Source: Betaproteobacteria bacterium
Lineage (GTDB): Bacteria; Pseudomonadota; Gammaproteobacteria; Burkholderiales; Burkholderiaceae_C
Length of the DNA stretch: 64,000 bases
Reading direction: 5' to 3'
NCBI GenBank assembly: GCA_013289985.1
Contig: JABCYW010000013.1
Span: forward strand, 1-64,000
This document shows, piece after piece, positions 52,200 to 60,574 of the stretch. The stretch's first letter is position 1. Each line of letters begins with the position of its first letter. The notes beneath the pieces were generated by a model. It was not told the DNA's origin. It saw nothing but the letters and a program-made list of their open reading frames with translations, and did not search any database. The position numbers and the translations under genes are program-made.

Positions 52200-52685
52200 T
52201 CACGCGTCTCGTTCGTTCAAGCGGCGCAGCAGCCCTGCGAGCTGCGCCAGGTCGGCATCGGGCCATTGGCCGACGCGCTTTTCGAAGAGATTGCCCTTGT
52301 ACGCAATCGCCTTGCCGACACTGTCGCGCGTTGGCTCAGCAAGACGATAGACAACACTTCGGCCATCCGTACGATCAGCAGCTGTGTCGATGAAGCCGAG
52401 CTCGCGAAGCTCCTTGGCCAGTCGGCTGATGACGCTCCTGTCCATTGACAAGGCTTCGGCAATCGCACTTGCCTTGGTGGGCCCGAACGCATGGAGCCAT
52501 TGCAGGATTTGAAATCCGCCGGCAGATATCCCGGGATGCAGGTTGTCGGCGGCGTCCTGCGCGACGACACGTGCAGCCGTCATCAGCTTGCTCAGCTCGG
52601 TCCCCAGATCGAGCAGCAGCGCCCGGCGCCCTTTCATCTTGGGCCGCTCCCCTTCAACCGCTTCGCCATTCTTGCGTCGAACCAT
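52200..52685 (-). CDS. MarR-family transcriptional regulator
   Basis: This 161-residue winged-helix regulator has the MarR dimerisation helices at each end and the DNA-binding segment KASAIAEALSMDRSVISRLAKELRELGFIDTAADRTDGRSVVYRL. It diverges from an SDR gene. A 12-bp inverted repeat in the shared promoter (52703-52749) is its probable operator. A decayed copy of its 5' half lies at 24718-24962. Its ligand is unknown. Confidence 0.9.
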   Translation of the reverse strand: MVRRKNGEAVEGERPKMKGRRALLLDLGTELSKLMTAARVVAQDAADNLHPGISAGGFQILQWLHAFGPTKASAIAEALSMDRSVISRLAKELRELGFIDTAADRTDGRSVVYRLAEPTRDSVGKAIAYKGNLFEKRVGQWPDADLAQLAGLLRRLNERDA

Positions 52686-52702
52686 CGCACGAGCCCATGT
52701 GG

Positions 52703-52749
52703 TGGATAAAAGTCAATTTGTCGGGTACATTGTAGTGGACTTTTATCCA
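52703..52749. promoter_or_regulatory. inverted repeat operator between marR and SDR
   Basis: Perfect 12-bp arms TGGATAAAAGTC (52703-52714) and GACTTTTATCCA (52738-52749) flank 23 bases that include GGGTACATTGTAG. The element spans nearly the whole intergenic region, so a MarR-type repressor bound here would silence both genes. Confidence 0.7.
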
Positions 52750-52769
52750 TCAAATTGCTGAGGGCAGCC

Positions 52770-53642
52770 ATGTCCGGACCGAAAACCATCGTCATGACCG
52801 GAGCGACCAACGGCATCGGCCGGATCGCCGCCGCCTCGCTCGCGGCGCAGGGGCACCGGCTGGTGCTCACCGCACGCGACGAGGCCAAGGCGACGGCAAC
52901 GCGCAGTCAGATCCTCCAGACCGTTCCCGGGGCCGCGATCGAATTCTTTTTCGCCGACTTCACCCGGCTGCACGCGGTCGCCGCCGCTGCCCAAGCCATC
53001 GCCGCGCACTGTCAGCGCGTCGACGTGCTGATCAACAACGCGGGCATTCACGCGTTCCAGCAACGCGTCACGGAGGATGGGTTCCCCGAGATGATGTCGG
53101 TGAACTACCTTGCCCCATGGCTCTTGACGAACATCCTGGGCCCGCGTCTCATGGCGTCCCCCGGGGCCAGGGTCGTGACGGTGGCGTCCGAAGCATCCAG
53201 ATATGCGAAGAAGGGCAAGCTCCAGGACGCCCTCTACGACACGGCGCGGTTCACCAGGCTCGGCTCCTCCGCGATCTATGGCAGGACCAAGTTGATGAAC
53301 ATCATGTTCTCGATGGAGCTCGCGCGCCGGCTGGCATCCGCGCGGGTCGCAGTCAACTGCCTTGACCCCGGGTTCAATGCGACGGGACTCGGACGGGAAC
53401 TGCCGTTTGCCGCTCCGCTTGAACGGCTGCTGAGGTTCCTCCGCATCGGCGATCCGAACCGTGGCGCCGGCATCATCGTGCGGCTCGCCACGGATTCGCA
53501 ATTCGAGAACGTCTCGGCGGGATACTTCTCGGTCAAGGATGCGGCCCCGCTCAGTCCGGTTGCGCCGGCAAATGACGCCGACGAACAGAAGGCTTTGTGG
53601 GCCGCGACCCGAGATGCGCTGCGGACGTATTGTTCCGAGTGA
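52770..53642 (+). CDS. short-chain dehydrogenase/reductase (retinol-dehydrogenase-like)
   Basis: This 290-residue SDR has the cofactor motif TGATNGIG (residues 10-17), NNAG, MSVNYLAPWLLT and the YGRTKLMN catalytic pair, as in the atypical or retinol-dehydrogenase-like SDR group. ATG at 52770 with GAGGG upstream is preferred over the TTG five codons earlier. It is divergent from, and probably repressed by, the MarR regulator, so its substrate may be a toxic aldehyde or ketone. Confidence 0.88.
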   Translation: MSGPKTIVMTGATNGIGRIAAASLAAQGHRLVLTARDEAKATATRSQILQTVPGAAIEFFFADFTRLHAVAAAAQAIAAHCQRVDVLINNAGIHAFQQRVTEDGFPEMMSVNYLAPWLLTNILGPRLMASPGARVVTVASEASRYAKKGKLQDALYDTARFTRLGSSAIYGRTKLMNIMFSMELARRLASARVAVNCLDPGFNATGLGRELPFAAPLERLLRFLRIGDPNRGAGIIVRLATDSQFENVSAGYFSVKDAAPLSPVAPANDADEQKALWAATRDALRTYCSE

Positions 53643-53841
53643 ATCGCTGTGTCGCGCTTGCGTCGGAGGTGGCCCGCAAAGCTGTTCGATCTGCAGGTAC
53701 AGATGGCTCGGCCACTTAGCCGACGGAGGCAGCCTTGTCCATTGATCAAAGGAACCTTCCGAAATGTTTCCGATGGGGGATGACTTGTGGGCCGGTAGTG
53801 ATGAGCATGGCCAATCCATACCAACCAAAAGTCATCAAGCC

Positions 53842-54075
53842 ATGAACGACGGCACGATATTGCAGCGGATTTCCGAGCTCATCGACGAAGAGAAGACCTT
53901 GCGAGGCACCGCGTCCACGCCCGAGGAGCACAGCGAACGAATTCGGGGGCTGGCGCATCAGCTTGATCAGTGCTGGGATCTTCTACGCCAGCGACGCGCG
54001 CTAGAAGAGTTTCGAAAGGATCCGGATCTGGCCGTAGTTCGTCCACCAGGCAGCGTTGAGGGATACGTGGGTTGA
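53842..54075 (+). CDS. DUF2630 family protein
   Basis: This 77-residue helical protein matches DUF2630: ILQRISELIDEEKTLRG, LDQCWDLLRQRRALEEFRKDP and a terminal RPPGSVEGYVG. Function unknown. The ATG at 53842 gives the usual family length; an open frame upstream has no similarity. The 199-bp gap before it shows no gene. Confidence 0.78.
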   Translation: MNDGTILQRISELIDEEKTLRGTASTPEEHSERIRGLAHQLDQCWDLLRQRRALEEFRKDPDLAVVRPPGSVEGYVG

Positions 54076-54136
54076 ATTGACTACTCCCAAATCTCGCGTC
54101 ATCGGGCGCTCGCGATTCGGCACATGAATTGCACGC

Positions 54137-55930
54137 TCAAGTGTTCGCTGCGGTCGCCGCAAGGCCGTCCGGCAACCGCTTGCCGGGGCCGGCCTTCGCG
54201 CTATGCGCGAGAAGCCCGCCGATCAACAGGATCACGGCCGCGCAGGCCAGGTAGAGCATGCGACCCCACAACGGATTCGGAATCAGGGTCATGGCCAGCA
54301 ATCCAGCGCCCATCACGAGTGTCAGTCGCCCAAGCTTCTCGCGCTGCAGCCTGTCGAACTCGCCTTGCTGCCCGTCGCTGACGACAGGGGTTTCGAAGTC
54401 GCGGTAGAAGTGCCCCAGCTGGGCGAATCGCTGGCTGGAGGCGGCGGGCTCCTTGTAGAACAGCGCGCATACGCAAAAGAAGCCGCCGGTCAACACGGTG
54501 TGCGCCACCATCGCCCAGAGCGTGTTGGCGTCGGACAGCTCGCGCCTGGTCAGGACGACAGAGAACAGCTCTGCCAATTCCCCGGCTCCGAAGAGACTGC
54601 TGATCACCCAGGAGACCAGCAGGCCGAAGACCACCGTCGCCCAGGCGGCCCAGTCGGGCACCTTCCTGATCAACATGCCCAGGAACAGCGGAACGAGGAT
54701 CGGCACCTGCGCGAGCGTCGACACGCGCATCATCAGCTCGAACAGGCTCACGCTCTGCATGCTGGCGTAGAACTGCGCGATCAATATGATCAACAGGCCA
54801 TTGATCAGGTTCATGCCTTTGCCGGCGAGCAGCACCTCTCGTTCGCTGCATTGGGCATGACGGCGCAGAACGGGTTGATAGAAGCTGCGAACGAAGATGC
54901 CGGCACTGTGGTTCAGCGCGCCATCCATCGCTGCCATCGTGGCCGAGAACATCCCCGCCATCAGGAGTCCGACGATGCCGGCCGGCATGGCGCGCTCGGC
55001 GAAGACCAGGAACACCGCGTCGGCGGACTTGCCGCCGAGTTGCGCTGCGTGCGTGGTGGCGGCGTCGGGGTACAGGCTCGCGGCAGCCCAGGGAGGAATC
55101 ATCCAGATCAAGGCGCCGGCGATCATCAATACCATTGCGAACAGCGCGGCGCGCTTGGCATTGGGAGAGTCCTTGGCCGTCAGGAACCGATAGGAGTCCT
55201 TCATGTTGTTGATCGTCAGCATCTGCTTGACCAGCATGAACAGGAACAGGCCGACCAGGAGCGCGGGATAGCTGTGTCCGGGACCCGTGAAGAAGCTGTC
55301 CGGGAAGTTCTTCACCATCGCGGCCGGACCGCCGACCTTCACGAGTGCCACCAGCGCACAGGCGACGGACAAGACCGCCACGATCATCGACTGCACGAAA
55401 TCGGAGGCGACCACGCCCCATGCTCCACCCAGCAACGAAAGGAACAGGACTGCGAGGCCCGTGACCCACATGGTCGTGGTCAGGTCCACTCCGGTGACCG
55501 CGCTGAAAAAGACCGAGAGCGCGTTGAGCCAGACGCCCCCCTGCAGCAGCGACAGCGGGATGATCGACCACGTGAAGAACTGCTCCGACGTGGCGCCGAA
55601 CCTGCGCCTGATTGCCTCGGTCGGCGTATCGACGCGCATCTGGCGCATGCGCGCCGCGAAGAACAACCAGGCGACGACGTACGCGAAGGCGTTGCCGATG
55701 AAGACGTAGACAGCGGGGAACCCGTTGCGGAATGCCTCGCCGGCGGCACCGGTGAATGTCCAGGCCGAGAACTGGATCATGAATGCCGAGCTTCCGACCA
55801 TCCACCACAGCATTCGGCCGCCGCCGCGAAAGTAGTCGGTGCTCGACTTGCTGGCCATCTTGCGGAAGGTCAGGCTGATGCCGGCCATCAGCAGGAAATA
55901 GGCCACGATGACGAGCAGATTGATGTCCAT
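54137..55930 (-). CDS. sodium:solute symporter (SSS family), probable uronate transporter
   Basis: This 597-residue inner-membrane protein has about thirteen hydrophobic helices and SSS-family patterns: STDYFRGGGRMLWWMVGSSAFMIQFSAWTFTGAAGEAF, WGVVASDFVQSMIVAVL and GLLMAGMFSATMAAMDGALNHSAG. It is the third gene of the gudD-udh transcript (80 bases after udh), so hexuronate or aldarate uptake is a sound inference. A hydrophilic C-terminal section (KEPAASSQRFAQLGHFYRDF) links the last two helices. Confidence 0.88.
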   Translation of the reverse strand: MDINLLVIVAYFLLMAGISLTFRKMASKSSTDYFRGGGRMLWWMVGSSAFMIQFSAWTFTGAAGEAFRNGFPAVYVFIGNAFAYVVAWLFFAARMRQMRVDTPTEAIRRRFGATSEQFFTWSIIPLSLLQGGVWLNALSVFFSAVTGVDLTTTMWVTGLAVLFLSLLGGAWGVVASDFVQSMIVAVLSVACALVALVKVGGPAAMVKNFPDSFFTGPGHSYPALLVGLFLFMLVKQMLTINNMKDSYRFLTAKDSPNAKRAALFAMVLMIAGALIWMIPPWAAASLYPDAATTHAAQLGGKSADAVFLVFAERAMPAGIVGLLMAGMFSATMAAMDGALNHSAGIFVRSFYQPVLRRHAQCSEREVLLAGKGMNLINGLLIILIAQFYASMQSVSLFELMMRVSTLAQVPILVPLFLGMLIRKVPDWAAWATVVFGLLVSWVISSLFGAGELAELFSVVLTRRELSDANTLWAMVAHTVLTGGFFCVCALFYKEPAASSQRFAQLGHFYRDFETPVVSDGQQGEFDRLQREKLGRLTLVMGAGLLAMTLIPNPLWGRMLYLACAAVILLIGGLLAHSAKAGPGKRLPDGLAATAANT

Positions 55931-56010
55931 GTTGTCTCCGGTGGGCCGCAGTGGCCTCGTGGAAATGGCCGGCTCCCTGTGCCCGGGCGCCTGGCGAGAA
56001 GCTCAGCGGC

Positions 56011-56832
56011 TCACTCGAACGGGCCGGCTCGAACGAAGCCGCCGCCCTGGTAGATCACGGCGGGATCGCTGTAGTCGAGTTCGGGCTGCCGAGCTTCGAT
56101 CGCCGCGCGGAAGGGCTCCGAGCTGTCGAGGGGGTGATAGCCGATGTGGCGCGACTTCTGGTTGTCCCACCAGAGGGTCTTGTTGTCGGAGACGCCGTAG
56201 ATGATGCTGAACCCGACGAACGGGGCGGTGAGCGCGGCCACGACGAGCCGCTCGAGGTCGTCGAAGCTCAGCCAGGTCGCCAGCATTCGGCGATCCTTTG
56301 GCTGGGCGAACGCCGAACCGATGCGCAGGCAGACTGTCTCGATGCCGTAGCGGTCGAAGTAAAAGCGCCCGAGGTTCTCGCCGAACGCCTTGCTCACCCC
56401 GTAGAGGCCATCGGGACGAACCCGGTCGTCGATGTCGATGACCTCGTCCTGGCGATAGAAGCCGGTGACGTGATTCGAACTTGCGAACACGATGCGCTTG
56501 ACGCCTTGCTTGCGCGCGGCCTCGTAGAGGTTGTAGACGCCAACGATGTTGCCGGCGAGGATCGGATCGAAAGGCTGTTCGGTCGAAATGCCACCCATGT
56601 GCACGACGGCGTCCACGCCTTCGAGCATCCTGAGGACCGCATCGCGGTCTTCGAGTGGGGCGATGACGATTTCTTCTCCGGCACCGGCCTCGCCCATGTC
56701 TGAGCGGTGGCTCACGCGCAGCGTGTCGCAGCAGGCTTTCAGGCGCGGCCGGAGCTCACGTCCAAGGTTGCCGGCGGCGCCGGTCAGGAGCAGACGCTTG
56801 AAGCGGAGAGGGGAGGCGAGTGATGACGACAT
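56011..56832 (-). CDS. udh: uronate dehydrogenase
   Basis: This 273-residue NAD-dependent SDR-type enzyme oxidises glucuronate or galacturonate to the aldarolactone. Features include LLLTGAAGNLGRELRP, VHMGGISTEQPFD, FASSNHVTGFY, the YGVSKAFGE catalytic pair and IYGVSDNKTLWWDNQ, which is characteristic of Udh. The start at 56832 was chosen because AGAAGAG precedes it and no conservation lies upstream. It follows gudD by 62 bases in the same direction. Together with gudD it forms the oxidative route from hexuronate to 5-keto-4-deoxyglucarate. Confidence 0.9.
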   Translation of the reverse strand: MSSSLASPLRFKRLLLTGAAGNLGRELRPRLKACCDTLRVSHRSDMGEAGAGEEIVIAPLEDRDAVLRMLEGVDAVVHMGGISTEQPFDPILAGNIVGVYNLYEAARKQGVKRIVFASSNHVTGFYRQDEVIDIDDRVRPDGLYGVSKAFGENLGRFYFDRYGIETVCLRIGSAFAQPKDRRMLATWLSFDDLERLVVAALTAPFVGFSIIYGVSDNKTLWWDNQKSRHIGYHPLDSSEPFRAAIEARQPELDYSDPAVIYQGGGFVRAGPFE

Positions 56833-56894
56833 GCAGGGGGCTCTTCTGGATTGGTTCTGGGCGAGGATGAGGATTTCGGCGCGAGGCAGCGTGT

Positions 56895-58157
56895 TCAAAA
56901 GCGTGGCTTGCGCTTGACCCAATCGGGACGGTGCTTGCGCATCTCCGCCTCGTCGTCGCGGTCGCGGGCGCCACATTCCAGGTACTGTGCGTGCAGTCGG
57001 GCCAGTGCCGCCTGGTCGATCTCGAGGCCCAGGCCCGGGACATCTCCAACCGCGACGCAGCCGTTTCGGATCGGGATCTTGCCGCCGCGGATGACCTCGT
57101 CCTCTTGCCATGGGTAGTGGGTGTCGCACGCATAGGTCAGGTTGGGGACGGTCGCCGCCAGATGCGTCATCGCCATCAGGCTGATGCCCAGGTGCGAGTT
57201 GGAGTGCATCGACAACCCGATGCCGAACGTCTCACACATGCGGGCGAGCGCCTGTGTTGCTCGCAAGCCGCCCCAGTAGTGATGGTCGGCGAGCACGATC
57301 TGCACCGAGTCGAGTGCGACGCTGCGCCGGAACTCGTCCCAGTCGGTCACGACCATGTTGGTCGCCAGGGGCAGGCCGGTCGCCTTGTGCAGCGCCGCCA
57401 TGCCTTCCAAGCCGGGCGTCGGGTCTTCGTAGTATTCGAGATCGTCGGCGAGCAGCTTGGCCACGCGAATGCTGGTCTCCAGGGTCCAGTTGGCATTCGG
57501 GTCGATGCGCAGGGGATGAGTCGGGAAAGCGCGCTTCAAGGCCTTGAGACAGTTCGCCTCGACATCCGGATCGAGCGCTCCGGCCTTGAGCTTGATGCTG
57601 CCGAATCCGTACGCGGCGATCATCTTGCGCGCTTCGGCCACGAGCTGCTGCTCCGTCAGCACCTCGCCCCAGGTGTCGGGCGGATACGGCGCGTCGAAGT
57701 GTCGGCCGAACTTGAAGAACAGGTAGGCACTGAAAGGGACCTCGCGCCGAACCGCACCACCCAGCAGCTCCCACAGTGGCGCATTCAAGTGACGCGCCTG
57801 CAGGTCCATGCACGCGACTTCGAGCGCCGAGAACACCTTGGCGACGGTCTTGTCGCCTTTCGAGGCCGGTGACACATCGAGCGCCGCGCGCGCAGCGACC
57901 GGGCTGCACAGCGAGGCAACGCGCTCGAGGACGCCGTTCAGGTCGAAAGGGCTCAATCCGATCAGTGCGTCCTTGACCTGCAGCAACGGCAGCAGGGTCG
58001 AACGGTCGCCATAGGTCTCTCCCAGGCCGACCAGCCCGGTGTCGCTCTCGATCTCGATGATCGTTCGAAGCGCAAATGGTTCGTGTACGCCGCTCGCGTT
58101 CAGCAGCGGCGGGTCCCGGAACGCGATCGGCGTCACCTTGATGGATGCAATTTTCAT
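56895..58157 (-). CDS. gudD: glucarate dehydratase (enolase superfamily)
   Basis: This 420-residue enzyme matches GudD along its length: HEPFALRTIIEIESDTGLVGLGETYG, SAYLFFKFG, the KxK base SIKLKAG, metal ligands in RIDPNANW, YYEDPTPG and TNMVVTDW, LADHHYWGG and the catalytic His in MHSNSHLGISL, then CDTHYPWQ. It removes water from glucarate (and possibly idarate) to give 5-keto-4-deoxyglucarate. It is the first gene of the minus-strand operon. A perfect GGTAAACGTTTACC palindrome lies 42 bases upstream, between it and the LacI gene. Confidence 0.92.
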   Translation of the reverse strand: MKIASIKVTPIAFRDPPLLNASGVHEPFALRTIIEIESDTGLVGLGETYGDRSTLLPLLQVKDALIGLSPFDLNGVLERVASLCSPVAARAALDVSPASKGDKTVAKVFSALEVACMDLQARHLNAPLWELLGGAVRREVPFSAYLFFKFGRHFDAPYPPDTWGEVLTEQQLVAEARKMIAAYGFGSIKLKAGALDPDVEANCLKALKRAFPTHPLRIDPNANWTLETSIRVAKLLADDLEYYEDPTPGLEGMAALHKATGLPLATNMVVTDWDEFRRSVALDSVQIVLADHHYWGGLRATQALARMCETFGIGLSMHSNSHLGISLMAMTHLAATVPNLTYACDTHYPWQEDEVIRGGKIPIRNGCVAVGDVPGLGLEIDQAALARLHAQYLECGARDRDDEAEMRKHRPDWVKRKPRF

Positions 58158-58198
58158 GACAGGTTCGAGTCGACGCGCTGGGTTGTACAGATTAGGAA

Positions 58199-58212
58199 GG
58201 TAAACGTTTACC
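58199..58212. promoter_or_regulatory. LacI-family operator, gudD/lacI divergent promoter
   Basis: Perfect 14-bp palindrome GGTAAACGTTTACC in the 180-bp divergent gap. The centre CG and flanks fit a LacI-family site, presumably bound by the regulator at 58338. Confidence 0.82.
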
Positions 58213-58337
58213 TCACGAGAGCTTAGCCGCTGCTCGCCCCCGTTGTCAATCGCTCCCGTCCTGGAAGTCTTGCCTGGGAAGTTCCAGCGCTGGCCAACGC
58301 GCTATGCTTGCGCCATTCCAGTCAATCGTTAACCTTC

Positions 58338-59432
58338 ATGCCCTCATCCCGGACGGCGCGACCGCGTTCGCCCACCATCCGCGACATCGCTGCCGCCGCG
58401 GAGGTGTCAGTCGCGACGGTGTCGAAATTCATCAACGGACTGAAGCGTTTTTCGCCGAAGGTCGAGGCCAGGATCACCGCGGCGATCGATCAGTTCGGCT
58501 ATCGCTCGAATCCGTTGGCGCGCAGCATGATCACCGGGCGAACCATGGCCATCGGCGTGGTGATTCTCGACATACGAAACCCCCACTTCACCGGAATCGT
58601 CAAAGGCGCGAACCGCGCTGCGGTGCGCGCCGGCTTCAACCTGCTGTTCGTCGACACCGAGGAAGGTGGAACGGCGGAGCGCCCACTGCTGGAAGCGGTG
58701 GCTGGGCGCGTGGACGGGCTGATCGTCAGTTCGCGCCTTCCCGAGGATTCGATCACCTGGCTCGGCGACCTCGGCAAGCCCGTCGTGTTCTTCGGGAAGT
58801 TGGGCAGACTCGGAATCCATAGTGTCAGCGGCGACGGCTTCAGCGCGGCGTTCATGCTCGGCCGACATCTGGTTGAACTCGGTCATCGGCGGCTCGCCTA
58901 CGTGGGTTTTCCGGGCTCACGCTGGAACCAGGAACGACTGCGTGGCTTGAAGGAGGCGCTGATCGGCACTGACGTGGCATTGGAGGCCTTTGACGTCAGC
59001 ACCCCGATGGCCGAAGCGGGTGAAGAGGTGGCGTCGGCGGTGCTGATGGGCGCGACGCGGTTCGACGCGATCGTCGCCTACAACGACTTGGTGGCGCTCG
59101 GACTGATGAGCGAAGCGCGCGCGCTCGGCGTGCGAATCCCGGAGGATGTGTCAATCGCCGGATTCGACAACATCCTGTACGGTCGCTTCTCGTATCCCAC
59201 GTTGACGACGGTGGACTTGCACAGCGAGCGCATGGGGGAGTTGGCGGTGGAACGCCTGCTGCAGGTCATCGCCGGCACGTTGACGCCCTTCGACGAGACA
59301 CTTGCGGCCAGACTCGTGCCGCGCGATTCGACGAGCCGACGGCTGCCGGAGCAACGGTCGGCTCGCGACTCCCCTGCAGCGGCCTTGTCGTCACCTCGGA
59401 CGAGGCCTTCGCGGCCGAGCCGGAAGAGCTGA
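58338..59432 (+). CDS. LacI-family regulator of the hexuronate locus
   Basis: This 364-residue protein has a LacI helix-turn-helix (TIRDIAAAAEVSVATVSKFI, FGYRSNPLARSM) and an effector domain (AIGVVILDIRNPHFTGIVKGA, IVAYNDLVALGLMSEA, VSIAGFDNI, YPTLTTVDLHSERMGELAVERLL). It ends in a 30-residue basic, proline-rich tail not usual for the family. ATG at 58338 replaces a longer non-conserved reading. It probably represses gudD-udh-transporter and itself through the palindrome at 58199. Confidence 0.9.
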   Translation: MPSSRTARPRSPTIRDIAAAAEVSVATVSKFINGLKRFSPKVEARITAAIDQFGYRSNPLARSMITGRTMAIGVVILDIRNPHFTGIVKGANRAAVRAGFNLLFVDTEEGGTAERPLLEAVAGRVDGLIVSSRLPEDSITWLGDLGKPVVFFGKLGRLGIHSVSGDGFSAAFMLGRHLVELGHRRLAYVGFPGSRWNQERLRGLKEALIGTDVALEAFDVSTPMAEAGEEVASAVLMGATRFDAIVAYNDLVALGLMSEARALGVRIPEDVSIAGFDNILYGRFSYPTLTTVDLHSERMGELAVERLLQVIAGTLTPFDETLAARLVPRDSTSRRLPEQRSARDSPAAALSSPRTRPSRPSRKS

Positions 59433-59590
59433 TCCGGGTCTTGGTGGTCACCTCCCGGGCGCGGCGTTCAGGTTGCCCCGGCGAGCGCCGCCGCTCGCGG
59501 CTGCAGGTCAGACGAGTCCCCATCGCCGCGCCTGTGCCCCCATTGAGGGGACCCCCCAATTCCGAAGCCCGGACCGGCCGATGACAATAT

Positions 59591-59605
59591 TGAAACGACG
59601 TTCCA
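59591..59605. promoter_or_regulatory. IclR/KdgR-like operator upstream of kdgK
   Basis: TGAAACGACGTTCCA is a near-palindrome (TGRAACG-n-CGTTYCA) that resembles known IclR/KdgR sites, 25 bases before the kdgK ATG. A larger TTGAAA-N10-TTTCAA repeat overlaps it (59590-59611). No IclR-family gene is in the window. Confidence 0.5.
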
Positions 59606-59629
59606 TTTCAAGAGACTGAGAAGGCGAAG

Positions 59630-60574
59630 ATGCGTGTTGCGCTGTTTGGCGAATGTATGCTGGAGCTGCGAGGCCAGGCCTTCGGGGTGATGCACCAGGG
59701 ATTCGGCGGCGACACCCTGAACACCGCTGTCTATCTTGCGCGCTGTGCGCCGGCAAGCCGACTTCAGGTCAGCTATGCCACTGCGCTGGGCGATGACGCC
59801 TTGAGCGACGGCATGCTCGCCCGCTGGGTGCAGGAGGGCATCGACACGAGCCTCGTGCGGCGCATCCCCGGCCGCCTGCCCGGTCTTTACCAGATCGACG
59901 TGGACGCACGGGGCGAGCGCAGCTTCAGCTATTGGCGCGAACATAGCGCGGCGCGAGCCTATTTCGACGCGCCTCGGACCCCGCTCGAATCGGACTTTCA
60001 CGATTTCGGCGCTTTCTACTTCAGCGGCATCAGTCTGGCGATCCTCCCTCCTGCGGGGCGCGAGCGTCTGTTCGCGCAGTTGCAGCGCCTGCGCGACCAT
60101 GGCAGTGCAATCATCTTCGACAACAATTTTCGTCCGCGCCTGTGGTCCGACGCCATCGAAGCGAGGGCGGCCTTCGGGCGAGCCTTTGCGCTCGCGAGCC
60201 TGGCTTTGGTGACGGTCGACGATCATCAGGCGCTGCACGGCCTGGCCACGCCGGATGAAGCCGTGCGCGCGGCGCAGGCGCTGGAGGTCGATGAGATCGT
60301 CCTCAAGCGCGGTGCCTTGCCGACGCTGCTGCGCGGCGATGCCGAGGCGGCCTGGCAGGAGGTTGCGACAGAGCACGTCGAGCATGTCGTCGACACGACG
60401 GCCGCCGGCGATTCGTTTGCAGCAGGCTACCTGAGCCGGCGTCTGCTCGGTGCCGACGCCGCCGAGTCCGCGCGCTTCGCCAACCGCCTGGCGGCGCGCG
60501 TGATCCGGAATCAGGGGGCGTTGATTCCGCGCGAAGTCATGGCCGATCTCTCTGGCAGCGTGGAGAATCGATAG
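59630..60574 (+). CDS. kdgK: PfkB-family 2-keto-3-deoxygluconate kinase
   Basis: This 314-residue ribokinase-type enzyme has the PfkB pattern: FGECMLELRG at the start, QGFGGDTLNTAVYLAR, YFSGISLAIL, FDNNFRPRLW and the anion hole/catalytic base motif DTTAAGDSFAAGYLSRRL. The FDxNFRPxLW segment is typical of KdgK, which phosphorylates KDG from uronate breakdown. GAGAAGG precedes the ATG. Its position beside gudD/udh and an epimerase supports the assignment, though GudD feeds a different branch. Its end overlaps the convergent galM gene by 64 bp. Confidence 0.85.
   Translation: MRVALFGECMLELRGQAFGVMHQGFGGDTLNTAVYLARCAPASRLQVSYATALGDDALSDGMLARWVQEGIDTSLVRRIPGRLPGLYQIDVDARGERSFSYWREHSAARAYFDAPRTPLESDFHDFGAFYFSGISLAILPPAGRERLFAQLQRLRDHGSAIIFDNNFRPRLWSDAIEARAAFGRAFALASLALVTVDDHQALHGLATPDEAVRAAQALEVDEIVLKRGALPTLLRGDAEAAWQEVATEHVEHVVDTTAAGDSFAAGYLSRRLLGADAAESARFANRLAARVIRNQGALIPREVMADLSGSVENR

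Noticed and set aside
52446-52475. Fourth GGCAATCG...TTGCC operator
   Set aside because: The similar string lies inside the marR coding sequence and is also in the marR remnant; it is codon conservation, not an operator.
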